Assembly (NCBI GenBank): GCA_001971685.1
Contig: CP019326.1
Location: 1,674,001 to 1,738,000 of the forward strand
Reading direction: 5' to 3'
Source: Halomonas sp. 1513
GTDB taxonomy: Bacteria > Pseudomonadota > Gammaproteobacteria > Pseudomonadales > Halomonadaceae
Length of the DNA: 64,000 nucleotides
Positions 51,996 to 60,812 of this stretch are shown here, piece by piece (within the stretch, counting starts at the first letter, position 1; the number at the start of each line of letters is the position of its first letter). Made by a program: the position numbers and the translations under genes. A model generated the notes under the pieces. The model was not told the origin of the DNA, did not search any database, and was given only the letters and a program-made list of their open reading frames with translations.

Positions 51996-52964
51996 ATGTC
52001 TCCTAGCCTTCTTAAAGGCCTGGCCGCCTTACTGGTCATACTGGCCATCGGCCTGGCGTTCGCCGGCTGGCAGCTGACGCGCGACGTGCCCCGCTCGGCG
52101 GTGGCACCGACGCCGGAAGTGGTCGAGCGGCCAGCGCCTGCCGAGCACCCGGTGCTGGCCGCCGGCCGTGCACTGCCGGCGGGCACGCGCCTCAGCGACG
52201 CCGGCGAGGGTGCCACACCGGCGCTGCAGGTGGTCGACTACCCCAGCCGCATCGACGATAGCTTCGCCGATCTCGCCGAAGTCGAGGGGCGAGTGCTGAC
52301 GCGGCCGCTGGCCGCTGGCGATATCCTGCGTCCTCATCACTTCGCGCTGGGTGGCGTCCTTGCCGAACAGGTACCGCCGGGCAAGCGTGCCATCGCCGTG
52401 GGTGTCGACGAGGTCATCGGCAGCGGCGGCTATGTCGCGCCGGGAGATCGCGTCGATGTCTTCTACTACGCCCAGGCCAGCGACGGCGACCGTACCCAAC
52501 TGGCCCGACGCCTCCTTCAGGACGTCGAGGTGCTCAGCTTTGGCGCCGAGCTTCAAGGAGCGAGCGTCGCCGCCAACGGCGGTAACGACAGCGACGAAGG
52601 CCCACAGCGCAGCGGACGCACGGCAGTTCTGGCGCTGGACGGTGACCAGGCGCCTCGACTGTTGCTGGCCGAAACCACCGGCCGCCTGCGCCTGGCGGTG
52701 ATCGGCGCCACCGAGCGTCGCCGCCTGCTCGACGGCAATGAGGGACTACCGTCGATGAAGTTGCTGTCGGCTTCGCTCCATCACGCCGACGAGGACGATG
52801 ACGTCCGGGGTCCCGAACTGGGGCCGGCGGTGCTGTTTCACGAGCTGACCCAGCGGGAGGCGCGCCCCGCGGCGCCGGTGCAAGCACCAACGCGGCCGGC
52901 GGCGGGGCGCCAGGTGATTCAGCACGTGGGTGGCAATACGCAGACGGTGACGCTCGGCAACTGA
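51996..52964 (+). CDS. cpaB: Flp pilus assembly protein CpaB/RcpC
   Basis: 322 aa. An N-terminal membrane anchor (GLAALLVILAIGLAFAGWQL) precedes an SAF domain (AAGRALPAGTRLSD to VLTRPLAAGDILRPHHF). The conserved CpaB segment KRAIAVGVDEVIGSGGYVAP, GDRVDVFYYAQ follows. RcpC/CpaB proteins sit in the periplasm and are thought to gate or modify the secretin channel, possibly by binding peptidoglycan. It is the first gene of the Tad assembly block. Confidence 0.93.
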   Translation: MSPSLLKGLAALLVILAIGLAFAGWQLTRDVPRSAVAPTPEVVERPAPAEHPVLAAGRALPAGTRLSDAGEGATPALQVVDYPSRIDDSFADLAEVEGRVLTRPLAAGDILRPHHFALGGVLAEQVPPGKRAIAVGVDEVIGSGGYVAPGDRVDVFYYAQASDGDRTQLARRLLQDVEVLSFGAELQGASVAANGGNDSDEGPQRSGRTAVLALDGDQAPRLLLAETTGRLRLAVIGATERRRLLDGNEGLPSMKLLSASLHHADEDDDVRGPELGPAVLFHELTQREARPAAPVQAPTRPAAGRQVIQHVGGNTQTVTLGN

Positions 52965-53014
52965 CGGCGCAACGCCGATAACAACCAAGCAGTACGCAGG
53001 GAAGGGAAGGCAGC

Positions 53015-54358
53015 ATGAAACACTATCGTGCATGGGCGGCGTCCCGCGGTCGGGCGTGGCTGTGGGGTGCGCTGATCCTGATGATGACCAGCGGCAGCAT
53101 TCAGGCGAGTGATGGTCGCCTGCCATCCGAGCGTAGCGTGGCGCTATATGCCGGTGAGCAGGAGCGCTTGACCTATGCCCGCGACGTCGCGCGCACCGCG
53201 GTGGGCAACGGCGACGTCGCCGATGTTCAGGTCATCGATGACCGTCAGTTGCTGCTGAGCGGCGTGGGTCCGGGGGTGACGTCGCTGCAAGTATGGTTGG
53301 CCGGGCAGCGTGAGCCGGATCGCCTGCGGGTCGAGGTGTCGCCTGCCGAGGGGCAGGGCCTGGAGGAGGAGTATCGGCTCAGCCAGGCCAGCGGCGTGCC
53401 GCGTCTGGCCGGCGACAGCGAGTCTCTCGATCGCCACGACCTGGCGCGCCAGCGTTTCGGCGATCAGCCGCTGGTGGATGCCACTCGCCAGGCCGGTGCG
53501 GTTCAGGTGCAGGCCGATATTCGCGTCGTCGAGGTCAACCGCCGGCGCCTCGAGTCGGCGGGCTTCTTCCTCGGCCGCGACAACGGCGGCAATACCCAGT
53601 TTGCGGTGGGCGGCACCGACAGCGCGCTCTCCTTCATCAACGACGGCAATCTGGTGTCACCCACCTCGGTGTCGGGAGGCTTCTCGATCATCGGCGGCAA
53701 TGCCAATCGCGGCTTGCTCGGCGCGATCAGCGCCCTGAGCAACAACGGCTTCGCCTATACCCTGGCCGAGCCCAGTCTGGTGACGCTGTCGGGGCAGAGC
53801 GCCACCTTCCTGGCCGGGGGCGAATTTCCTTTCCCGCGCAGCAATCGCGACGGCGACATCTCGGTCGAGTTCAAGGAGTTCGGGGTGCGCCTGCAGCTCA
53901 CGCCCACCGTGCTCGACGACCGTCGCATCCTGCTCAAGGTGGCACCCGAGGTAAGCGAACTCGACTTTACGCGTGCGATCGAGTCCGGCGGTACGGCCAT
54001 TCCTTCACTGAGCGTGCGGCGCACGGATACCACCATTCAACTCGGCGACGGTGAGAGTTTCATCATCAGTGGTCTGGTCAGCAACTCGACGCTGCAGAAC
54101 GTCAACCGCGTTCCCGGCCTCGGCGATATCCCGGTCCTGGGTGCCTTCTTCCGCTCGACGCGCTTCGAGCGCGATGAGCGCGAGCTGATCATGATCGTGA
54201 CCCCGCATCTGGTATCGCCGATGGCGGCCGGCACTCGCCTCGAGGATCTGCCCGGCGAGGCACTGCGCCGCTACGACCCGTCTTTTCTGGAGCTGCTGTT
54301 CGACCCCCAGGACGTGGACGATATCGAACGCCTGGGCAACGTCGGCTTTTCACGCTGA
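53015..54358 (+). CDS. cpaC: Tad pilus secretin CpaC/RcpA
   Basis: 447 aa outer-membrane channel. A signal peptide ends near GSIQASDG. The N-terminal BON-like/pilus-assembly domain (YARDVARTAVGNGDVADVQV) is followed by a secretin domain with RVVEVNRRRLESAGFFLGRD, FAYTLAEPSLVTLSGQSATF and the closing VPGLGDIPVLGAFFRSTRFE, LIMIVTPHLVSPM. Together with CpaB it forms the exit pore for Flp fibres. It ends nine bases before tadA. Confidence 0.95.
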   Translation: MKHYRAWAASRGRAWLWGALILMMTSGSIQASDGRLPSERSVALYAGEQERLTYARDVARTAVGNGDVADVQVIDDRQLLLSGVGPGVTSLQVWLAGQREPDRLRVEVSPAEGQGLEEEYRLSQASGVPRLAGDSESLDRHDLARQRFGDQPLVDATRQAGAVQVQADIRVVEVNRRRLESAGFFLGRDNGGNTQFAVGGTDSALSFINDGNLVSPTSVSGGFSIIGGNANRGLLGAISALSNNGFAYTLAEPSLVTLSGQSATFLAGGEFPFPRSNRDGDISVEFKEFGVRLQLTPTVLDDRRILLKVAPEVSELDFTRAIESGGTAIPSLSVRRTDTTIQLGDGESFIISGLVSNSTLQNVNRVPGLGDIPVLGAFFRSTRFERDERELIMIVTPHLVSPMAAGTRLEDLPGEALRRYDPSFLELLFDPQDVDDIERLGNVGFSR

Positions 54359-54367
54359 GGAGGTCGC

Positions 54368-55618
54368 ATGGGAGGTTGGATGCCACTTAACCGCCAGCGG
54401 CAGCGCAGCGTGAGCATGCCCATCGATCTCGATGACGCCGGCCTCAAGAGCGCGCTGCATCGTGAAGTGATCGAGCGTCTCGAAGACGACGACTCGCTGT
54501 TCAACGACGATCCCTCGGCGATGCTGATGCGCATCGAGACCCTGATCCGCGACTACTTCGAGCAGCGCCAGCAGGTCGTGCCGCTGGACGCCCTGGAGTG
54601 CCTGGCGCGAGAGGTGCTCAACGAGGTCACCGGCTTTGGGCCGCTGCAACCGCTGCTCAAGGACGATGAGATTTCCGACATCCTGATCAACGGACCGCAG
54701 CGCATCTTCGTCGAACGCCACGGCCGGCTGTGCCAGGTCGAGCAGCGCTTCATCAACGATGCCCATGTGCTGCGCGTGGTGCGTCGCATGCTGGCACCGC
54801 TGGGGCGGCGGCTCGACGAGTCGAGTCCGATGGTCGACGCGCGTTTGCCGGACGGCTCGCGGGTCAACGTGATCATCCCCCCGCTGGCGCTGGAAGGGCC
54901 CTGCGTCTCGATTCGCAAATTTCGCCGTGAGGCGCTGGACGTCGCGGCACTGATTGCCGGCGACGCGGTTAGCGCGCCGCTGATGGCGCTGCTGGAGCAG
55001 GCGGTTGAGGCGCGGCGCAATATCCTGATCAGCGGTGCGACCGGTTCGGGCAAGACCACGCTGCTCAACGTGCTGAGTCGTAACATTCCTCACCACGAAA
55101 GGGTGGTCACCATCGAAGACGCCGCCGAACTGCAGCTCGGCAACAGCCATGTGGTACGTCTCGAGACGCGTGCGCCCAACAGTGAAGGCGAGGGCGAGGT
55201 TGGCGCCCGACAGCTGGTCAAGAACGCCCTGCGCATGCGCCCCGACCGCGTCATCCTCGGCGAGAGCCGCGGCGATGAGGCGCTGGATGTGCTGCAGGCG
55301 ATGAATACCGGCCACCTGGGGTCGATGAGCACCGTGCACGCCAACTCCGCCCGCGACGCCCTGGTGCGCCTGCAGATGATGGTGCGCCTGGCCGGCTTTC
55401 AGGGCAGCGATGGGCTGGTCAACCAGATCATTGCCACCGCCCTCGACCTGGTGGTGCATATCACCCGCGACGGCGAGGGGCATCGCCATGTGGTCGAGGT
55501 GCAGCAGGTGCGCGGGCTGGTCGACGGGCGCATCAGCCTCAGGCCGCTCTACCGCCGGGTCTCGCCCGAGCTGCCCGGCGATATCGACTGGACCAAGACC
55601 ATCGAGGAGCCGGCATGA
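54368..55618 (+). CDS. tadA: Tad pilus assembly/retraction ATPase TadA (CpaF)
   Basis: 416 aa. The start at 54368 follows AGGAGG. ATPase motifs: Walker A GATGSGKTT (223-231), RVVTIEDAAELQLGNSHVV, and the Walker B region MRPDRVILGESRGDEALDVL with the His box GSMSTVHANSARDAL. CpaF-specific N-terminal helices (YFEQRQQVVPLDALECLARE) and EISDILINGPQRIFVERHG are present. It drives pilin insertion together with TadB/TadC. TadZ/CpaE, which usually precedes this gene and places it at a pole, is not present here. Confidence 0.95.
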   Translation: MGGWMPLNRQRQRSVSMPIDLDDAGLKSALHREVIERLEDDDSLFNDDPSAMLMRIETLIRDYFEQRQQVVPLDALECLAREVLNEVTGFGPLQPLLKDDEISDILINGPQRIFVERHGRLCQVEQRFINDAHVLRVVRRMLAPLGRRLDESSPMVDARLPDGSRVNVIIPPLALEGPCVSIRKFRREALDVAALIAGDAVSAPLMALLEQAVEARRNILISGATGSGKTTLLNVLSRNIPHHERVVTIEDAAELQLGNSHVVRLETRAPNSEGEGEVGARQLVKNALRMRPDRVILGESRGDEALDVLQAMNTGHLGSMSTVHANSARDALVRLQMMVRLAGFQGSDGLVNQIIATALDLVVHITRDGEGHRHVVEVQQVRGLVDGRISLRPLYRRVSPELPGDIDWTKTIEEPA

Positions 55619-56496
55619 GCTCCTGGCAGCTGTGGTCGACCACCATGCTGCTGCTGCTGGCGGCAGCCTGGTTGCTATGGCGCAGCGCCCGCCACGCGAG
55701 CGACAGGGCGCTGCGCGTGGCGCGGCCGCGCGGGCTGCGCCGGCGCTTGCCGCATGACTCACTGATGGGATGGCTGCTCGACTACCTGCTGGTGGCGGGC
55801 ATCCAGGCCACGCCGCGGGCGGTGTGGGTGGCGGGTGGCACCCTGCTGCTGGCGCTCAGCGGCGTGCTGGTGATGCTCGAATTGCGCCTCGGCGGGTTGC
55901 TGATGCTGGGCGGACTGGTGGTAATCAACCTGCTGCTGCGGCTGCGTGCCCAGCGGCTGCGCCGCCGCGTGCGCGATGCGCTACCTGAGCTGATGGAACA
56001 CATCATGCGCGATATCGGCATCGGCACCACCATCGAACTGGCCTTCCGACGCAATGCCGAGCGGGTCTCCGGGCCGCTGTTCGATGCCACGGCGAGGGTC
56101 AACGCGCGCCGCGACCTGGGCATGGAGCTCCACGAGGGGCTGCGACGTGAAGCCCAACTGCTGCGAGTGCAGGAGCTCGACCTGCTGGCCACTGCCATCG
56201 AGATCAACCAGATCCACGGCGGCAGCCTCAAGGCCATTCTGGCCAGCTTCGTCGACCTGCTGCGCCAGCAGGACAAGGGCCGCCGAGAACTGCGCGCACT
56301 GACCGGGGAAACCCGCGTCACGGCGTTCGTGCTGGCCAGCGTGCCGGTGGCGCTGGCGGGCTTCATGTGGCTGACCAATCCGGAATTTCTGGCACCCATG
56401 CTCGAAAGCCCGGCCGGTCAGATGGCGCTGTGGCTGGCGGTAGCGCTCGAGGTGGGCGGCTGTTTGGCACTGTGGCGCATGCTGCGTTCGGTATAG
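55615..56496 (+). CDS. tadB: Tad inner-membrane platform protein TadB
   Basis: 293 aa with one N-terminal helix, a central pair (VWVAGGTLLLALSGVLVMLE; LMLGGLVVINLLLRLRAQRL) and a C-terminal helix. It has the T2SS-F-like cytoplasmic domain (ALPELMEHIMRDIGIGTTIE, LLATAIEINQIHGGSLKAIL). With TadC it forms the platform that TadA acts on. Translationally coupled to tadA (ATGA). Confidence 0.92.
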   Translation: MSSWQLWSTTMLLLLAAAWLLWRSARHASDRALRVARPRGLRRRLPHDSLMGWLLDYLLVAGIQATPRAVWVAGGTLLLALSGVLVMLELRLGGLLMLGGLVVINLLLRLRAQRLRRRVRDALPELMEHIMRDIGIGTTIELAFRRNAERVSGPLFDATARVNARRDLGMELHEGLRREAQLLRVQELDLLATAIEINQIHGGSLKAILASFVDLLRQQDKGRRELRALTGETRVTAFVLASVPVALAGFMWLTNPEFLAPMLESPAGQMALWLAVALEVGGCLALWRMLRSV

Positions 56497-56522
56497 CGGT
56501 CGCAACGAGGGAGAACAGCGAG

Positions 56523-57434
56523 ATGATGCTAGTGATGATGAGCTCGGGCCTGCTGCTGCTGTCGGCCGGCATGTGTTGGTGGCTGGCGAGCGCAACGGCC
56601 GGCGGCCAGGCAAGCGAAGCGGCGCTGGCGCAGCCCCACGAAGACCCGCAGCGCCATGTGCGGGAGCTCGAGTCGCGGTTGGTTGGCGGCGGGCGGCTGC
56701 TGTGGCGTCGTCAGCGTCACAATCGCGCCTGGCTTGCCCAGCTGGCGCTGATCTTGCGCCAAGCCGGCTTTATCGGCACCCGCGCGCAGTGGCATGTGCT
56801 GCTGGCCATGGCGCTGCTGGTATTCGGCGTATTCGCTGGCGGGCTGCTGCAGGCCACCCAGCAGGGGCTCGGCTGGCCGCAGGTGATACTCAACGGGCTC
56901 GGCTGGGCGGCGCTCGCCGCGGTCGCCGCCTGGCTATGGCTCAAGCAGGCGCGACGACGGCGCACGGCGAAAATGGACGAAGAGGCGGAAATGCTGATCC
57001 AGGTCACGCGCATGCTGTGGGACTCGGGGATGACCCTGGAGGGCGTACTCCGCGGCCTGATCCACAACCTCGATAGCAGCTGCCGGGAGAGCGTGCGCGA
57101 GCTGCGCCTGGTGCTGCTGCGCATCGAGGCGGGCCAGGCCCGCGAGGAGGTGCTCGAGGAGATCGCCGAGATACAGCTCAGCGCAGGCCTGCAGGATATG
57201 TGCAAGCTGCTGGCGCAGATCTCGGCATCGGGGGGCGGGGCGCGGCAGTCGCTGAGCGCCTTGAGTGAGCTGATCCGTGACCGGCGGCGCACACGGATCC
57301 AGGAAACCGTGACCAAGCTCTCCGGCAAGATGTCGCTGGTGATGATGGTCTTTCTGTTCCCGGCCCTGCTGATCGTGCTGGCAGGCCCGGCAGTCATCAA
57401 TCTGGCTGGGCTATTCGACGCCCTGGGGAGTTGA
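56523..57434 (+). CDS. tadC: Tad inner-membrane platform protein TadC
   Basis: 303 aa. An N-terminal helix follows tandem ATG codons (56523 and 56526). Two more helices surround residues 95-145. A T2SS-F domain has AEMLIQVTRMLWDSGMTLEG and LCKLLAQISASGGGARQSLS-like segments. The C-terminal helix KMSLVMMVFLFPALLIVLAG closes the protein. Paralogous in layout to TadB. It follows after 26 bases with an AGGGAG ribosome site. Confidence 0.92.
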   Translation: MMLVMMSSGLLLLSAGMCWWLASATAGGQASEAALAQPHEDPQRHVRELESRLVGGGRLLWRRQRHNRAWLAQLALILRQAGFIGTRAQWHVLLAMALLVFGVFAGGLLQATQQGLGWPQVILNGLGWAALAAVAAWLWLKQARRRRTAKMDEEAEMLIQVTRMLWDSGMTLEGVLRGLIHNLDSSCRESVRELRLVLLRIEAGQAREEVLEEIAEIQLSAGLQDMCKLLAQISASGGGARQSLSALSELIRDRRRTRIQETVTKLSGKMSLVMMVFLFPALLIVLAGPAVINLAGLFDALGS

Positions 57435-57437
57435 GCC

Positions 57438-58172
57438 GTGCGCGATTCACGCTATGCCAATGGGGGCTCGATGCGGCCCGCGTTATGCAGGCTTGCTGCA
57501 CTGGTGGTGGTTGCTGGCCTGGCCGGCTGTACCACCGTTACCACCAGCATGCCGGGCAATGTCTTTGCGCTGGAGGGCAACGGCGACAACGAATGGGTCA
57601 CCGGGCGCTGCGGCGAGCGCTATGCGGCGGACATCGGCGTGCAGTTGGACATGATCCGGCAACTGCTCGAAAGCGACCGACCGCGTTCGGCGCTGGCCCA
57701 CCTCGATAGCCACGACTTCGGCATCGGCGAGGCCGACCTGTTGCGCGGCGATGCGCTGCGGGCAATCGAACGTCACGGCGAGGCCGACGCTGTCTACGAC
57801 TCGCTCACCAGCAGCTGTCTGGCCGCCGACGCCTACCGTGGCATGGCGCGCAACGCCGCATCGCGGGGCGACCGCCGCGAGGCGCTGGTGTTGATGCAGC
57901 AGGCGCGCCAGGAGCGTCCGGCCGACCCGCGCATACGCAACGACCTCGGCTATCTGCTGATGCTCGAAGGGCAGCGCGGCGCGGCCCGCGAAGAGTTTCT
58001 CACCGCCATCGAGCTCGACAGCGGCCAGCGCAACGCCGCCAGCAATCTGGTGCTGCTGCTGATGCAGGAAGGCCAGACCGCCCAGGCCGAAAACATGGCC
58101 GCCCGACTGGGCGTCGACGCTGCGTTGGTCGAACGCCTGCGCCGTGCGTCCCCGACTGGCGCCGACAGCTGA
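57438..58172 (+). CDS. tadD: TadD-type TPR lipoprotein
   Basis: 244 aa from a GTG start three bases after tadC; an ATG at 57471 (MRPALCRLAAL) is an alternative that also keeps the lipobox LAGC (Cys31). Residues ~70-235 contain about four TPR-like helical pairs, clearest in PRIRNDLGYLLMLEGQRGAA and NLVLLLMQEGQTAQAENMAA. TadD lipoproteins help secretin assembly at the outer membrane. Short of any other motif. Confidence 0.85.
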   Translation: MRDSRYANGGSMRPALCRLAALVVVAGLAGCTTVTTSMPGNVFALEGNGDNEWVTGRCGERYAADIGVQLDMIRQLLESDRPRSALAHLDSHDFGIGEADLLRGDALRAIERHGEADAVYDSLTSSCLAADAYRGMARNAASRGDRREALVLMQQARQERPADPRIRNDLGYLLMLEGQRGAAREEFLTAIELDSGQRNAASNLVLLLMQEGQTAQAENMAARLGVDAALVERLRRASPTGADS

Positions 58173-58209
58173 CCCATCCGAACAGCAGCCACCAAAGGAG
58201 ATTAGGCAG

Positions 58210-58578
58210 ATGAGCGACGTGAAGAACAGGCGATGGTGGCGGTGTGCTGGCCAGGGCATGCTGGCGGGGCTGGCTGGCGTGCTGTTGGTGCTGCCCCAGG
58301 CCTCGGCCCAGCAGCCTGCAAGCGGTGACGCGCCAGCCGCCAAGCCCGGGCCGCGGGTGGCCGATCACCGTGCGCCAGCGGCGCGCGGCGATGCTCGCCA
58401 ACCTGGCGACGCCCAGGCCGCGCGGCTGCTCGACGCTCAGCGCAGCGGTCGGCACGCCTCGGCCAATCCACAGAATCTGTCGGGGGCGGCGCAGCAGCGT
58501 ATCTATCGGCGCTACCTGGAGAGCTTCAGCCACCCGATCCCCGACACCTATATCGACACGCGTTTCGGTGACCGATGA
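58210..58578 (+). CDS. DUF3613 protein of the Tad locus
   Basis: 122 aa with a signal-like N-terminus (GMLAGLAGVLLVLPQASAQQ). The DUF3613 hallmark is the C-terminal block: AARLLDAQRSGRHASANPQN, then AAQQRIYRRYLESFSHPIPD. This small periplasmic protein is found inside Tad gene clusters of Pseudomonas-type bacteria; no biochemical role is known. Its stop overlaps the TadG start (ATGA), so it belongs to the operon. Confidence 0.8.
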   Translation: MSDVKNRRWWRCAGQGMLAGLAGVLLVLPQASAQQPASGDAPAAKPGPRVADHRAPAARGDARQPGDAQAARLLDAQRSGRHASANPQNLSGAAQQRIYRRYLESFSHPIPDTYIDTRFGDR

Positions 58579-60371
58579 AGCGTCTCGCGGCTGACCGTCC
58601 TGGGCCCGGCGGCAGGCATCGCCAGCGCGGCGCCATCGGCCTGCTCGGCGTGATGGTGCTGCTGCTGGTGGTGCTATGCATCGTCGTTGCCCTCGACACC
58701 GGCCGGCTGTATCTGGAGCAGCAGCGCCTGCAGCGAGCGGCAGACCTGGCCGCCATGCAGGCGGTGGCCACTGCCGGCCAGTGCCGTGCGGCGGCGGACG
58801 CCGACCAGGTGGTGCGACAAGCCGCTGCACGCCATGGCTACGCCGAGGAAGGCCTGGTTCTGGTCGCGGTTGAGCGCGGCTGGCTGGCGGTGGAGGAGGG
58901 CGTGCGCGTCTTTCAGACCAGCAGCGACCAGATCCATGATGCCCTGCGCGTCAGGCTGGAGCATCGCGTGCCAACCAGCCTGATAGGCAACCTTGATGCG
59001 CTGTTCCCCGGCAGCGATATCGCCCGCCACGTCGACCTGCAGGCCGAGGCCGTTGCCCGGCGCACCGCCAATACCACACTCTCGGCGGGCACGCGGCTGC
59101 TGCACATCGACCCCGAGGACTCACCGCTTCTCGGGCCGCTGCTGACAGAGCTGCTGGGCAGCGAGGTTGGCCTCTCGCTGGTCGGGCACCAGGGATTGCT
59201 AGATAGCCGCATCAGCCTGCTCGCCCTGGCCGAACAGGCCAGTCTGCTGGGCATCGATGCGACGCTGGCCAGCGCCGAACAGCTGCTCGACGCTTCGGTT
59301 ACCTTGTCCGAGCTGGCCAGCGCCTCGGCGCAGGCCTTGGCGGCAGAAGCGGGCAGCGATGACGTTCAACTGCTGTTGCAGGAGCTGGCGGCCGGGACGA
59401 ACCTGCCAGCGGTGCGGCTAGGCGATCTCCTCGATATCGCCGGCGGCGATGAGGGGCTCGAAGCCAACGTGGGGGTGGCAAGCCTACTCGAAGCGATGAT
59501 CCTGGCGGCCAATCAGTCGCAGGGCATTCACCTCGATGGGCTGTCCCTGGATATCCCCAGCTTGACCAGCGTGACGCTGGACTTAGCCATCATCCAACCG
59601 CCGCAGATCGCCGTCGGCCCAGCCGGCTGCGCCGATGGTGACGCCGCGCCCTGCAACGCATGGCGCTCCGAGGTAAGAACCGCGCAGCTGGATTTGTCTG
59701 TGGAGACTGAGCTGGCGCTGCTGGGGCTGGTGAATGTCGATCTGGACCTGAACGTCGAAGCCGCCTCTGGGCGTGCCGGGGTGGAGGAGATTCGTTGTCT
59801 GGGAAATGAGCGGGTACGCGTTGAAGTGGGCGGGTCGACATCGCCGGTGCAGATGTCGACTCGAGTGGGCCTGGCGCTGCTGCCCGTTGCCGAGGGCCTG
59901 CTGCGGCTCGAGGTGAACAGCGACACGCAGCAGTCGAGCACCTTCGGCGAGACCAGCAATACGCATATCGACTGGCCCGGGGAAAGCTCGGCGCTACTCG
60001 GGCAGGCGCCCGCCGTCAATCCGCTGGTCAACCAGGTCGGCGGGTTGCTCAGCGGCCTGTCCATCAGCCTAGCGCTCGGGCCGGATGCCGAGCGTGAGTC
60101 CCAGTGCCCGTGGTGGCGGCTGGACTGCCTGATTGGAAGCGTCGTCGATTTACTGAGCCCGGTACTGGATATCGTCAACGGACTGCTGGGCATCACGGTG
60201 GGCAGCCTAACTGAGTTGGCCGATGCGCTCTCCGATGCCCTGGCTGCGGTAGCCGAAGGGGTGCTCGACCCCCTGCTGACGCCGCTGCTGGAGGCCCTGG
60301 GCATCGGGCTCGACGAGATGGAAATCGAGCTACTCGATGTCAACGTCAGCGGCGTGGAACTGGTGAGATAA
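58575..60371 (+). CDS. tadG: TadG-like pilus-associated protein
   Basis: 598 aa. The conserved TadE/TadG N-terminus is RGAIGLLGVMVLLLVVLCIV, followed by DTGRLYLEQQRLQRAADLAA. The long extracytoplasmic part is rich in Leu, Ala and Ser with repeated LLG/LLS segments (ELLGSEVGLSLVGHQGLLD; LLSPVLDIVNGLLGITVGSL) and few Cys. No von Willebrand A domain motif (DxSxS) was seen, unlike many TadG proteins. Likely a minor pilus or surface-anchored subunit. tadE starts immediately after the stop. Confidence 0.85.
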   Translation: MKRLAADRPGPGGRHRQRGAIGLLGVMVLLLVVLCIVVALDTGRLYLEQQRLQRAADLAAMQAVATAGQCRAAADADQVVRQAAARHGYAEEGLVLVAVERGWLAVEEGVRVFQTSSDQIHDALRVRLEHRVPTSLIGNLDALFPGSDIARHVDLQAEAVARRTANTTLSAGTRLLHIDPEDSPLLGPLLTELLGSEVGLSLVGHQGLLDSRISLLALAEQASLLGIDATLASAEQLLDASVTLSELASASAQALAAEAGSDDVQLLLQELAAGTNLPAVRLGDLLDIAGGDEGLEANVGVASLLEAMILAANQSQGIHLDGLSLDIPSLTSVTLDLAIIQPPQIAVGPAGCADGDAAPCNAWRSEVRTAQLDLSVETELALLGLVNVDLDLNVEAASGRAGVEEIRCLGNERVRVEVGGSTSPVQMSTRVGLALLPVAEGLLRLEVNSDTQQSSTFGETSNTHIDWPGESSALLGQAPAVNPLVNQVGGLLSGLSISLALGPDAERESQCPWWRLDCLIGSVVDLLSPVLDIVNGLLGITVGSLTELADALSDALAAVAEGVLDPLLTPLLEALGIGLDEMEIELLDVNVSGVELVR

Positions 60372-60812
60372 ATGCACAAGTTGCGATTCACATCCCGGGT
60401 GGGGGCAGGGCGCAGCGAGCGCGGCGCCGTGGCCATCGAGTTTGCGGTGCTGTTCCCGCTGTTCTTCGTCATCCTCTACGCCATCATCAGCTACAGCCTG
60501 CTGTTTGCCATGAGCCTGACGCTCAATGCCCTGAGCAGCGAGGCCGCCCGCGCCGCCATCGCGGTCAATACCCGGGTGGGGGAACCTCCCGATGCCCAGC
60601 GGGTCGAGGCGCGTATCCAGGGGCTCGTAGGTGACAGTTGGCTGAGTCGCGTCGAGGCCTGCGACGACGGCGATTTCCACCGCATCGATGCTGCCAGTGA
60701 CGAGCTCAGGGTCTGCCTGGAGGCGCCGTTGCCGCTGCCGCAGCTCAACCTGGGCGTGCTGCGGATTCCCGATATCGAGTGGGTGCGCGCCCGAGCGAGC
60801 CTGCTGCTATGA
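60372..60812 (+). CDS. tadE: TadE-like minor pseudopilin
   Basis: 146 aa. RSERGAVAIEFAVLFPLFFV matches the TadE motif, with Gly preceding AVAIEF and Glu at +5 as in pseudopilins, then one long hydrophobic helix. The remainder is a small periplasmic domain with a possible disulfide pair (RVEACDDGD and LRVCLEAPLP). It abuts tadG and overlaps the next gene by ATGA. Confidence 0.88.
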   Translation: MHKLRFTSRVGAGRSERGAVAIEFAVLFPLFFVILYAIISYSLLFAMSLTLNALSSEAARAAIAVNTRVGEPPDAQRVEARIQGLVGDSWLSRVEACDDGDFHRIDAASDELRVCLEAPLPLPQLNLGVLRIPDIEWVRARASLLL

